The notes: a model not told the origin generated them from the sequence alone. A DNA stretch of 64,000 bases from Shinisaurus crocodilurus (GCA_021292165.1 CM037880.1:180627085-180691084); one strand, 5' to 3'. Positions 19,650-29,260 are shown, counted from the first letter of the stretch. A program made the numbers and translations.

Positions 19650-20780
19650 TAAAAAGTGGGGGGATGCACTTTTAGCCATTCCCAAGCCCCTAGAGGGTTG
19701 GGCAAAAGTGAAAAACTGGGGACTAAACCCATGGGGACTAAAGGGGGGGGGGGAGAAAAGATTAAGATCTTGATAAGAAGGGGTTGTAAATCTCCCCAAA
19801 CCCCAATTTTCACACAGAAAGATCACTCATGTCTATTATCTCGAGGATTTGGACTGGGACATATTCAGAGTATGACCCAGCACAAATCCACCCAATTCCT
19901 GCTCAAACCCTCAATTTTAATGGGAGCCTGAGAGGGTCAGGGAAAAGTGCAAAAGTAGCTCCCCCATGGGGACTAAAGTGGAAGAATGGGAAAAGTTGAG
20001 GATCTTGCTGAGAAGGGGGGGTTTACATCTCCGAAACATCCCCTTCTCAGCACAAAATCCCTCACGGCTTGGGTTTCTCTTGTCAGATCGCCCTCTGCGA
20101 CCTGTCAAGAGAAACCCAGGGGTGGGGTGGGAATGGTTTTCAAGCCTCAGCTGGGGCAATGTCCACAGTGGGTACCTGTTGCCCCTTGGCACTGGGCACC
20201 GCCCTGGACATTGCCTCAGCTGAGGCTTGAAATCCACTCATTTGTGCTTAAGCAAATGAGTCCGTTTGCGCAAATGGGATTAAAATTAAAATAAAATACT
20301 GGGCAGCCACAGGGAGCCACTCCAAGGTGCTACTGGGGCACTTTGAAGGGCCAGCTCATGGCTGCCCAAATAGGAATTGGGAAAGCCAGCTAGCTATCCC
20401 GATCTCCCCCCCCCCCAAATTAAAGTGACAAAAAGCCACGGTGAGCTGAAAATTGTTCTGGTTCATGGCAGGAAGGGAGAGGGGACTCGTTGCTCCCACA
20501 GTGTCCCCTGGGATACTGCCTGGAGGAAAGAGGGGGAAGGATGGGGAGGGAGGGAGCAAAGTACCCACAATGAGCCCAATCATCTGTCAGGCTCATCATG
20601 GGTACTCCACAGAACAACCAACCCACCATGGCAAATTGCCATGATGGGTTGTTGTGATGTGCAAACCGGCCCAGTGAGGTATTGGGGGGGGGGGGCTGAG
20701 GGGCTCTTGCTTCTGGCTCCAGGCACCCAGTATGAGCTGGGTACAATCCTCTCCAGGGACAGCATCAGTTGGGGAGTTTG
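19650..20780. repeat. GC-rich block of imperfect tandem and palindromic repeats
   Basis: A unit of about 280-290 bp appears twice: CATGGGGACTAAAG, GAGAAAAGATTAAGATCTTG and TAAATCTCCCCAAA at 19,729-19,805, then CATGGGGACTAAAG, GGAAAAGTTGAGGATCTTGC and ACATCTCCGAAACATCC at 19,963-20,045. Two foldbacks follow: GGGTTTCTCTTG..CAAGAGAAACCC (20,069-20,118), and TTTCAAGCCTCAGCTG..CAGCTGAGGCTTGAAA (20,137-20,232), whose arms extend through GGCAATGTCCA. A third weaker one lies at 20,560-20,680. It looks like part of a large unrecognised transposon. No ORF with protein features. Confidence 0.65.
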
Positions 20781-21107
20781 AATGGGATGGCATACCTCTG
20801 AAACTGTAATTCAGGTATCCTAAGGTGAATTCAGGAAAGACAGAAACCTTCCCGTGGAGCAGAAGGGCAAAAGCTCACTTGATCTTGACTTTTAAGTATC
20901 AATACAGTTGGGATCTTAAGCAGATGGTGTCAGAAAAATTACTTACTACATGGATAACTGGATTGTGGCAACCAAGCATTCATAGTGGAGTTCCTTTTTT
21001 ATCCTTCAGGCTCTTCAAATTATTATGAAGCACAGTTCACCAAGCATTGGATTCACTCACTAATTTTCTTGTTCATATGTTTACATTTGATGAGTTTTAA
21101 TATTTTA
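20781..21107. other. Non-coding, nothing recognised
   Basis: No repeat, RNA or coding signal recognised. Confidence 0.4.
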
Positions 21108-21450
21108 GGGTTCAGTCCAATGGGTTGCGCCCTCGATTCTCATAAGCCTCTGAACTTGGGAGGCTTACAAGCATCCAGTGCAGAGTGGGAAGAGTGGTGG
21201 AGGTGACCTCCATCCTCCCGCTCCTCCTGCTCTGCATTTTAGCTAGATGGCTGTTTTCAACAGTCTACCTGAGGCACTTCGAAGAAGGCTGCAGCACCAC
21301 TTCGAAGGAGGCTGCAGCACCATCAGGAGGGGGATCAGAGCGCAAATTCCCAGCTCTGAGGTGAGAGCTCTGTCTCTGATCTCAGATCTGGGAATCCGAT
21401 ATATCCTATGGCCTTCCGGATGACGTTTAGGGCTATAGGATCACTTTCCC
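21108..21450. mobile_element. Palindromic transposon, same family as 15,203
   Basis: Contains TAAGCCTCTGAACTTGGGAG and GGCTTAC near the left end, a central TTTTAGCTAGATGGCTG..CAGTCTACCTGAGG, and ends with TAGGGCTATAGGATCAC. A GCTGCAGCACCA segment is tandemly doubled (GAAGAAGGCTGCAGCACCAC and GAAGGAGGCTGCAGCACCAT). Confidence 0.7.
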
Positions 21451-22088
21451 CATTATAACTTTGTTCTTTTATCTGTAATGTAGGTATTGTTAGCCACCTT
21501 GAGAACTATCTTTAGTGGAAAGATGGGATATAAATTTAATAAATAAATATGAATATAATATATTACATAACAGATATTGGGTTTTATGCTGTTTTGCCAT
21601 TTGTTTATGCTATTTTAGATTTTATTCCTATAGTTTTATTGCATATATTGTATTATTATTGTTCTATTATTGTACTTCTATTTTTATTGCAAAGCTATCT
21701 TGGGAAACATTGCTATACTGGAACTACACTGTTACGCTGGAACTCTGCTCAGGGTTGGGTTTGATTGCAGCAGGTGTATATAGAGGTGCTCCAGATGTAT
21801 ATATAGAGGTGTATATAGAGGTGCTCCAGATGTATATATAGAGGTGCTCAAAACCCCAGTATGAACAGTGCTACTAGTACTGTATTTTGCATGAGGAACG
21901 TGAGGGACAGATGGACTAGACCCACTTCTAGAAAAACTAGTATAGGTGCCTCCAAGAAACTGTAGATGTAGATACTGTAGAAACTGTAGATGTGAGAGCT
22001 GGACTGACCCGGGTTCAAAAGCTTCCCTAGCCAGTGACCCTCAGTCCCAGTCACGCAGGCGGAAGGAGGGGATAACAGCAGTTAATAA
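21451..22088. repeat. Retroposon tail and short tandem repeats
   Basis: 21,485-21,548 (TTAGCCACCTTGAGAACT ... GGGATATAAATTTAATAAAT) is a LINE or SINE 3' tail of the type ending in AATAAATAAA. At 21,775-21,850 a unit with TATAGAGGTGCTCCAGATGT is repeated about three times. The rest is unassigned. Confidence 0.6.
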
Positions 22089-22260
22089 CAGCCTGTGGCT
22101 CATGCTGGCTCAGCTTGTCTGAGTGTGGAAAGCTAAGCAGGGTCAGGCCTGGTTATGACTTGGATGGGAGACCCCTCCTCTAGTTTCCTGCATTCAGCAG
22201 GGGGTTGGACTCGATAGCCTTGTAGGCTCCTTCCAACTCTATAATCTATGAAGCCTATGA
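22089..22260 (+). mobile_element. 5S rRNA-derived SINE with CR1-like tail
   Basis: GCCTGTGGCTCATGCTGGCT head, AAGCTAAGCAGGGTCAGGCC, ACTTGGATGGGAGACC, tail to TATAATCTATGAAGCCTATGA. Full length. Confidence 0.95.
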
Positions 22261-22641
22261 AAAGATTAAAGAGTTTATTTGTAAGACCCAATTACATGGG
22301 ATTAAGGCAAGCAATGCATCTCCTACTCACTACATCATTGCAGATACAAATCCAATACCCCAGTGGTAAGGCTAGATGAAGTGAAGTCCAGAACAATACA
22401 TGTCGAGTGAGACGAGAGGAGAAGGAGAAGAAGGAGTGAAAGCTATCAACAAGTGTGTTAGCTTTATACCATAGACCCTGCCTGCACCTATAAATAGGAT
22501 ATTACTCACCCCAGTTGTATAACCTATTCATCAACATGTTTACCCCAAACCTGTCCAAGGTTGCTGAGTCATATCATCTTGAGACTATGTCTCGTGACCA
22601 GAGACCTTGTGTACTTGAACTCAAGAGACACCCACCAGGTG
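22261..22641. other. Left flank of DIRS-A, nothing recognised
   Basis: Includes a GAG/AAG-rich patch at about 22,410-22,440. The last bases before the element are CACCCACCAGGTG, sharing CAGGTG with the right flank after 29,260. Confidence 0.4.
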
Positions 22642-22842
22642 GACAGGTTGCTTACCTGTAACTGTAGTTCTTCGAGTGGTCATCTGTGCAGTCACACATA
22701 TGGGCTCTGCGCCTGCGCTGAGCCAGTCTCGGAAGATTCTTTAGCTGAGTCAAAATGGGCGGGAACCCCTCCCCCACGGTGCTCGCTCCTAGCACGGTTC
22801 CCGCCCATTCCCTCAGTTCCTATGAGACCGCCTATTGCGACC
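22642..22842. repeat. DIRS-A left (3') inverted terminal repeat
   Basis: Starts GACAGGTTGCTTACCTGTAA and contains CACACATATGGGCTCTGCGC and GGGCGGGAACCCCTCCCCC, ending GCCTATTGCGACC. It is the inverse of 29,088-29,260 but about 27 nt longer at the outer end. That unequal extension is the standard DIRS arrangement, copied through the internal complementary region. Confidence 0.95.
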
Positions 22843-23008
22843 CCATGAAACCGAGGGACCGCTGTTGGTGTCATCCTATATGTCCTTTGGGTCGTAACAG
22901 CAACGCAATTTCTCATCTTTGGGACGAGCTGGAGCGATGCACCCAATCTCCACTGGCAGGTCCATCGAAATCGATAATGACGCCGAGCGGGGATGGATGG
23001 GTGGGTTG

Positions 23009-23101
23009 TGTGACTGCACAGATGACCACTCGAAGAACTACAGTTACAGGTAAGCAACCTGTCCTTCTTCTTCGTGGTCTCTGTGCATCACACATATGGG
23101 C
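23009..23101. repeat. DIRS-A internal complementary region (circle junction template)
   Basis: 23,009-23,063 is complementary to the outer 55 nt of the left repeat (22,642-22,696). 23,064-23,101 is complementary to the outer end of the right repeat (29,224-29,260). The two halves meet at ..CAACCTGTC|CTTCTTCTTCG.., which spells the two element ends joined in a circle. In the DIRS model this region templates completion of the termini before integration. Confidence 0.93.
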
Positions 23102-23152
23102 AGAGTAGCAAGCTGACTTACCGGCGGTGGGACGGTGGGACGGCGTCACATG

Positions 23153-24196
23153 TCACTGCAGCACCGATGAGAGGACTGCTCTGCCAAAAGCGTTCGCTTC
23201 TCGGGCTCGGAGGTCAAGCTTATAGTGTTTGACAAAGGTCGAAGGCGCAGACCAAGTGGCCGCTCTACACAGATCCTGTAGAGGAATGCCCCTTCCAAAC
23301 GCCGTGGATGCTGATTGCGCCCGGGTTGAGTGCGCTCTTATCGCACCCGGCAACTGTCTGTTGCTTAACTGGTAAGCGAGCTTAATTGTCTCTACAATCC
23401 ATTTGGCGAACCTTTGCCTGGACACAGGTAAGCCCTTTGAATTTTCGCCATAACAGACGAACAGCTGCGTCGATCTCCTAAACGAGGCTGTTCTGTCCTT
23501 GTAGAAAGCCAGTGCACGGCGGACGTCTAGAGCGTGCATTCTCTTTTCCAGGTCTGTTGTTGGACTCTGAAAAAAGGCTGGTAGTATTATATCCTGGCTG
23601 GTGTGAAATTCCGACACTACTTTTGGGACGAAGGAGGTGTCTGGACGGACAATCACCTTGTCTCTGTGAAAAGTCATGTAAGGTGGATCCTCTCTTAGTG
23701 CACATAGCTCGCTGGATCTTCTTGCCGAGGTAATGGCGACAAGGAAGGCCGTTTTCCATGTTAGCAACCGATAATCTATGGTGGCGAGCGGTTCAAATGG
23801 CTTCTGTTGTAGTGCACGCAGTACCAATGGTAGGTCCCATCCCGGTGTCAAGTCTTTGATCGGAGGAATGGTATTCCTTAGACCTTTCAGGAACTGCTTC
23901 ACTATTGGGTGAGTGAAGACTGTCCCTGCGGTGGAGTAGGGTCTGTTGGCCGAGATTGCCGCTAAGTATACTTTTATAGATGAAAGCTTTAATCCTCTTA
24001 GCATTAAAGTGTGTAGATATTCCAGGACAGTTTGTATTGTGCAAGTATTTGGATCTTGCCCTTGTGTCTTGACGAATCTCAAGAATGCCAGCCATTTTCT
24101 AGCATAAGATGCTCTTGTTGCTGGTTTGCGTGCCGCTGTTAGGATGTCCTGGATTGCTATTGGTAAATTTTGCACTAGGAGTGACGTATCCTCCAT
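23153..24196 (-). CDS. DIRS-A tyrosine recombinase
   Basis: 347 aa if started at ATG 24,196 (MEDTSLLVQN). The frame is open further upstream, but there it only shadows the RT ORF. An N-terminal SAM-like core-binding part (TRASYARKWLAFLRF, about 27-41; LEYLHTLMLRGLKLSSIKVY, 58-77) precedes the catalytic domain. Catalytic residues of the family are visible: Arg159/160 in AITSARRSSEL, His289 and Arg292 in AHSTRAQS, and Tyr325 in FVKHYKLDL. It would integrate the circular DNA intermediate without a target duplication. The ATG lies inside the last codons of the RT ORF, so translation may use reinitiation or frameshifting. The ORF is intact; DIRS-C carries a broken relative. Confidence 0.95.
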   Translation of the reverse strand: MEDTSLLVQNLPIAIQDILTAARKPATRASYARKWLAFLRFVKTQGQDPNTCTIQTVLEYLHTLMLRGLKLSSIKVYLAAISANRPYSTAGTVFTHPIVKQFLKGLRNTIPPIKDLTPGWDLPLVLRALQQKPFEPLATIDYRLLTWKTAFLVAITSARRSSELCALREDPPYMTFHRDKVIVRPDTSFVPKVVSEFHTSQDIILPAFFQSPTTDLEKRMHALDVRRALAFYKDRTASFRRSTQLFVCYGENSKGLPVSRQRFAKWIVETIKLAYQLSNRQLPGAIRAHSTRAQSASTAFGRGIPLQDLCRAATWSAPSTFVKHYKLDLRAREANAFGRAVLSSVLQ

Positions 24197-26121
24197 GCCA
24201 TGAGCGCCAAGCTCTTCAGGTCTGGGTGCCGGATCTCGCCCCGAGCCTGGGTTAATAGAGTTGGTGTGATGGGCAGTGACTTGTATTCCCCTCTGGAAAG
24301 GTGGAGAACCTGGGGGAACCACGGCTGTCTGGGCCACCATGGTGCTACCAGGATGCAGTCTGTGCAGTCGTTCCATATTTTCGAGACGACCCGTGTCAAC
24401 AGAGGAAGGGGTGGAAAGATGTAGAATAGATGCCCCGACCACTGCATCATAAAGGCGTCTGTAATGGACTCTGGATCTGAAGCTGCCCTGCTGCAGAACT
24501 GGTGGCATGCTGTGTTCTCTGAGGTAGCAAAGAGGTCTATTTGAGGGTGGCCCCAGATTGAGAAGATCCAATGGAGGACGTCCGGGTCCAACTGCCATTC
24601 GTGGGACTGCAGGGAGACTCTGCTGAGGGCATCCGCTAGGGTATTGTCCTTGCCCGCGATGTGGATCGCCACGAGAGAGATGGACCTTCGGATCGTCCAG
24701 TGGAGGATTTTGAGGGTCAGTCTTGTTAGTCTCATGGACCGCGTGCCTCCTTGTTTGTTGAGGTAGGCCACAACGGTCGTGTTGTCCGTGACTACTTGAA
24801 TGTGATGGTGGTATAGCTCGGACTCCAGCGCCTTCATGGCGTTCCAAACAGCAAGTAGTTCCAGCATGTTGATATGCATCTTGCGTTGAATGGAATTCCA
24901 TGTTCCTTGCATGGTAAGTCCTGCACAGTGTGCTCCCCAACCCAGGAGGGAGGCGTCTGTTGTTAGTATCTTTGTTGGCGTTAGTGGGTGGAAGGGAACC
25001 CCCTTGTCCAGATTCCTCCTGTCCGTCCACCATAGCAAAGTCGCTTTGACCGTTCTTGGAATGGGAAGACGAGTGGAAGGGGACTGTCTTTGCGGATTGT
25101 AGGAGCGGATGAACCAGTTCTGGAGGGTTCTCATGTGCAGGCGGGCGTAGTTCACGACCTGTATCGTTGAGGCCATGTGGCCTAGGAGGCGCTGGATTGT
25201 CTTTGCTGGTGTGGAGCGAGATTGGTACAGACTTTTTGAGAGGGTAAGTATCTTGTCCAATCTGTCTCGTGGTAGATAAGCCCGTCCTTGAATCGAGTTG
25301 AGAACCGCCCCTATGAACTGGATCTCCTTGGCCGGAGTGAGGACAGATTTCTTGGCGTTGAGACATAGTCCTAGATCTTTGAGTAGGTGCAATGTCGTGT
25401 GGATGGCCGACTCTAGACGAGATTTCGTGGAGTCCACTACCAGCCAGTCGTCGAGGTAGGGGAAGATCCGGATTCCCCTGGCCCTTAGACTTGCACAGAC
25501 GACTGCCATGCATTTGGTGAACACCCTCGGTGCAGTGGAGAGGCCGAAGGGGAGGACTACGAATTGATAGGCCTCGTCCCCTATCTTGAACCGCAGGTAC
25601 TTCCGACTGTCTTGGTGAATGGCAATGTGGAAGTATGCGTCCTGCAGGTCTATCGACGCAAACCAATCCGTCTTGCGAAGTAAAGGCAGTATCGACTGGA
25701 TGGTGACCATTCTGAACTTCTTTGCTGTTATGAAGAAGTTGACAAGTCGGAGGTCCAAGATCGGGCGAAGTCCTCCCCCCTTCTTCAACACTGTGAAGTA
25801 CCGGGAATAGAGCCCCTCCTGGAGGTGATGTGGGTGGACAGGCTGGATGGCGCCCTTCTGCAACAGAGAGTCCACCTCCTCCAGTAAAGGTGGAGTGGGC
25901 TGTGTGGTAGTGATGCCGAGGAAGGGGGGGAGAACGTCGAATTCGATCTGGTACCCGTGCTGGATGATGTTGAGGACCCAGCGGTCCGTTGTAATATGGT
26001 GCCACGATGGAAGGTAAGTGGCTAGTCTGTCCGTGAATAGGGTAATTGTATTTGACGATTTTGATGGAGTTCGTTGGGTTGTCATAATCGGTGGTGTTGT
26101 CCTGTCCGGTGTTTGAGTCAT
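24175..26121 (-). CDS. DIRS-A reverse transcriptase / RNase H / methyltransferase-like protein
   Basis: 648 aa from ATG 26,121 (MTQTPDRTTPP). I prefer this start because the open frame further upstream only shadows gag. RT: LRPILDLRLVN (118-128), SIDLQDAYFHIAI with Asp158, LPFGLSTAPRVFTK (190-203) and YLDD at 222-225 with both catalytic Asp. RNase H: TTDAS (Asp389), LELLAVWNAM (Glu421), TDNTTVVAYLN (Asp446) and HIAGKDNTLADALSR (Asp497), all present. Residues about 525-605 (IDLFATSENTACHQF, FYIFPPLPLL, LVAPWWPRQPWFP) occupy the place of the Dam-like N6-adenine methyltransferase domain of DIRS elements, with FPP where (D/N)PP is expected. No stop or frameshift. It overlaps the recombinase start by 22 nt. 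Confidence 0.95.
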   Translation of the reverse strand: MTQTPDRTTPPIMTTQRTPSKSSNTITLFTDRLATYLPSWHHITTDRWVLNIIQHGYQIEFDVLPPFLGITTTQPTPPLLEEVDSLLQKGAIQPVHPHHLQEGLYSRYFTVLKKGGGLRPILDLRLVNFFITAKKFRMVTIQSILPLLRKTDWFASIDLQDAYFHIAIHQDSRKYLRFKIGDEAYQFVVLPFGLSTAPRVFTKCMAVVCASLRARGIRIFPYLDDWLVVDSTKSRLESAIHTTLHLLKDLGLCLNAKKSVLTPAKEIQFIGAVLNSIQGRAYLPRDRLDKILTLSKSLYQSRSTPAKTIQRLLGHMASTIQVVNYARLHMRTLQNWFIRSYNPQRQSPSTRLPIPRTVKATLLWWTDRRNLDKGVPFHPLTPTKILTTDASLLGWGAHCAGLTMQGTWNSIQRKMHINMLELLAVWNAMKALESELYHHHIQVVTDNTTVVAYLNKQGGTRSMRLTRLTLKILHWTIRRSISLVAIHIAGKDNTLADALSRVSLQSHEWQLDPDVLHWIFSIWGHPQIDLFATSENTACHQFCSRAASDPESITDAFMMQWSGHLFYIFPPLPLLTRVVSKIWNDCTDCILVAPWWPRQPWFPQVLHLSRGEYKSLPITPTLLTQARGEIRHPDLKSLALMAWRIRHS

Positions 26122-26152
26122 GTCCAGAAAGTATGTCTCGATTCGTGTTAAG

Positions 26153-28888
26153 TCAAAGACGCCGTTTGCCGAAAGAGTTGCCCTTCCTTGGTCCTTGGTA
26201 CTTAGGTTGGAAGGGTCTTCTTGGCCCAGAGGGTTGACGGTCTCGCCCTCGTAAGTCTTGATTTTTCTGTGCGAAGCGCGGCCGAAACGGTGCTGCAGGC
26301 TGGAACTTTGTCCACTGCTTAGTTTTGAATCTCTGCCTTGGGGCTGCGTTAAGCCCCATCTTTTGCGCTGTGACTTTCGCTTTCTGGGCTGCGTCGAGGG
26401 AGTCATCTGTTTTGGTGTTAAAGAGTCCCTCGCCGTCAAATGGCAGGTTCTCTATACGCGCTCTCGCTTCTGTGTTCAGCAACGTTGAGCGGAGCCAAGC
26501 GTGTCTGCGAAGTGCCACTGAGCTGATAAGTGCCCTCGCGTGGCAATCTGTTTGGTGTCTGGCGTTGTTCATTTGAAGTGTTGCCATCCTCAGGGCCTCC
26601 GCCTGCAGCACGCGTGCCAGTTGTCTTTTTTCTTCTGACAGGTCCTCGCATAGGTTGCCTAGTTTTTCTGTCAGGAAGTGTTGGTATCTTGCCATTATTG
26701 CCTGGTAGTTTGAGACCCTTAGGCCCAAGGCGCTGGAGGAATACACGCGCCTAGCACAGGCATCCAGCTTTTTGCCCTCCTGATCCACCGGTGTGGTATG
26801 TATTTTACTCGAGGTGGACTGGGCAGACTCCACTATAATAGAATTCGGAGCTGGATTGGTAAAGAGGAATTGGGCATCCTCTTTGCGGACGCGATAAAGG
26901 GATTCCAGCCTCTTGCCCGTTGGAGGGATCACTGCTGGTTTGTTCCAGGTATTTTTGACGACTTTCAGTAGCGCTGGCAGGTAAGGCACCAGTGCCGGTG
27001 ATGTTTGTGTTGATTGCATCATGTTATACACTGGGTCGTCATCATCAGGCGATTCAATGACAGTCTCTATCCCCAGGGATGCTGTCATTCTCAGCACGTG
27101 GTCTGCGAAAGTCCCAAGGTCCTCTGAAGGTGATACTGCCGCCCTCGATTCGACTTGGAGATCTGGTGACGACTCGAGGGGGCCAGACAGTGTGGAGTCT
27201 GAGTCTGAGTATGGTAAATCCGACGAGGATCCTGGGTCTAGATCTTTAGATGGAGCTGGTTTTTTTAGATGTTTCTTTTTACATAGGGCCTTTCTTGGGG
27301 ATGCTTGGGTCGGAGGGTGACGAGATTTGGAACTCGTAGCCTGGTTTTTGTTTCGTGGGCTAGAGTCTCGTACAGTCTGTGCGGTGCTGTGATATCGCTC
27401 GCGTGGACTCCTACTCCGTGTCGGACCTCTGCGTCCATCGATACCGGGGGGTGAGGATCGGTGTCGACTGTGTCCAAAATAGGGAGATCTGCGGCGTCGT
27501 TCGGCATCGATGGGTGGTGTTCGATGTCGATAGCGATCAGCATAGGGGGAGCTGTGGCGTCGTTCGGCATCGATGGGCTTCCTTCGATGTCGATGGCGAT
27601 CCCCTGGCGGCGCGCTGCCGGAGGAGGTACTTCGGCGTCGGCGGTCGATTCGGTGGCGAGGCTCGTCGGTGTCGATCGAGTGGCTCCTTGACCTGCGATG
27701 TCGACGGTCGGCATCGAGCGATCGGCTTCGATGGCGGCGACGGTCGATGTCTGGCGAGACGGCTGGGCGATTGCGGTCAGTTGAAGACCCTCGATGGCGA
27801 TGATCGGAGCCGTAGGGAGGGCTGTGATCGGTGTCGGTCGAGACACTTCGGCGGCAGCGTGCGACGCGGTAGGGAGGGCTGTATCGGCGCCGTTCGACAT
27901 CGATGGAGGGGCTACGGTGCCGGCGGTGCTCGACGTCGTGTCGTAGATCCCGGCGGCGAGAGCCCTCGGTGTCGACCGATGAGTGTCGATGGCGGGGGTT
28001 TCCGGTGTCGGCAGCGGTCCGTCTTGGGCTGCCAGCTTCCGCCGGTTTTTCAGCAGCGGCGCGCTGCGTACTACGTCGGGTAGCTTCATCCTCGGATGAG
28101 CTATCGGGACGAGTACTGTGAGACCCATGGTCTCTCCGGTGTCGAGGCGATCGATGCCGAGGCGATCGATGCCGAGGCGATCGATGCCGAGTCGCACTGT
28201 CCTCCCGCTCCTGATATGTGAGGTCGTCTTTGGATCGTATAGAGGGTCTCTTGGACGCTTGCGATCCAGACCGACTGTGATGCCCAGATGGCTTCAATTG
28301 GGGCTCCTCTCCTCTCTTAGGTGAGGTGGAGTGGCGCGATCGAGCCGTTTTAGGCGGGGAGTCTAAAATTTCTCCGTCGGAGATGGACTCTGCCCGGTCT
28401 ATGGCTGTGTCGAGCTCAATGATCCTCGGAGTCGATAGCTCTTTGTGCACCGATGTCGATCATTTAGTTGAAGACGGCGATGCCACAGTTTTGGTTGTGT
28501 CTTGTTTTTTGTGAGCTACCGAGCCGATTGGCGATAGGGTCCTTGGTTTCTTTTTAGGTTTTTCTCCTGCAGGGCTCTTGTGAGACCTTTTCTTTTGAGG
28601 TTGGTCTCCCTCTTTCCCGGTGACTTTTACAGTCGAGGGGGAAGGTTTCTTTGAAGTTGTGGCGCGTGGGAGAGAAGGGCCAGCCGCCGATAGAGTTTGC
28701 TGCCACAAAGAGGTTTTGAGCTTTAAAGCCCGCTGCTTTCTAGTCACCTTAGTGAACTTTTTGCAGTGACGGCAAGTCTCTACAATGTGCTCTTGCCCCA
28801 GGCATAAAAGGCATAGGGTATGGCCATCTGCTGGGGGTAGCTTTGCGTCGCATTCGGTGCATTTTCTGAACGGGGCCTTAAGGGCCAT
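26153..28888 (-). CDS. DIRS-A gag-like ORF, one in-frame TGA
   Basis: About 911 codons from MALKAPFRKC (ATG near 28,888) to the stop at 26,153, all in one frame except a TGA at 28,460-28,462 (..SPSSTK*STSV). N-terminus: a Cys/His cluster (CTECDAKLPPADGHTLCLLC, then GQEHIVETC) and a basic Lys-rich stretch. Middle: a long Arg/Ser/His/Asp-rich region with RHRSP repeats and SRSHSIDTDEPRH, like SR proteins. C-terminus: an acidic SDSDSTLSGPLESS segment, then the block conserved with DIRS-B (SIIVESAQS, FLTEKLGNLC, SVALRRHAWLRS, NLPFDGEGLF). Gag should bind element RNA and form particles. It ends 32 nt before the next ORF's likely start. The TGA could be a CGA>TGA CpG loss. Confidence 0.88.
28140..28195. 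repeat. 15-bp tandem repeat inside DIRS-A gag
   Basis: GAGGCGATCGATGCC occurs about four times, encoding RHRSP units in gag. The number is likely to vary between copies. Confidence 0.85.
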
Positions 28889-29087
28889 CGTTTTAGGGGG
28901 GGGGGAAGCCAGAAGGAAGATCAACGAAGAAGTTTTTTTTTTTTTTTTTTTTTTTTTTTGAGTGAAGAAACGAAGGGGAGATAGTTGAATAATTGAATAG
29001 AGATAAGAAGTAGTTAAGTATTTAAGTAGTTAAGTACTCAGCCGTTGGTAGAGGGATAAATCCCTGGAGAACCTTTCGAGAGCTGCT

Positions 29088-29260
29088 GGTCGCAATGGCG
29101 GTCGAAAAGGAACTGAGGGAATGGGCGGGAACCGTGCTAGGAGCGAGCACCGTGGGGGAGGGGTTCCCGCCCATTTTGACTCAGCTAAAGAATCTTCCGA
29201 GACTGGCTCAGCGCAGGCGCAGAGCCCATATGTGTGATGCACAGAGACCACGAAGAAGAA
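29088..29260. repeat. DIRS-A right (5') inverted terminal repeat
   Basis: GGTCGCAATGGCGGTCGAAA ... GGGCGGGAACCGTGCTAGG ... GGCGCAGAGCCCATATGTGT ... GACCACGAAGAAGAA. It is likely to hold the promoter, as it precedes gag. It is repeated in full at 29,794-29,966 because of the 706-bp tandem duplication. Confidence 0.93.

Larger units (their letters stand above)
22642..29260 (-). mobile_element. DIRS-A: nearly complete DIRS-type retrotransposon
   Basis: 6,619 bp, read right to left. Its parts are: 5' inverted repeat (29,260-29,088), leader with a long poly-A tract (T-run 28,933-28,959 on plus), gag (28,888-26,153), RT/RNase H/methyltransferase-like ORF (26,121-24,175), tyrosine recombinase (24,196-23,153), internal complementary region (23,101-23,009) and 3' inverted repeat (22,842-22,642). 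The three-ORF order, inverted termini and internal complementary region define DIRS elements, which replicate through a circular DNA inserted by the recombinase. The only obvious lesion is one TGA in gag. The low decay implies recent insertion. Confidence 0.96.

Noticed and set aside
24175..26005. Upstream half of the long recombinase-frame ORF
   Set aside because: Over this part the frame only shadows the RT/RNase H coding sequence. The composition (Pro/His/Arg-rich) is that of an off-frame translation.
27265..28197. Long minus-strand ORF with LGIDR repeats
   Set aside because: Off-frame reading of the repeat-rich gag. The true gag frame covers the same bases.
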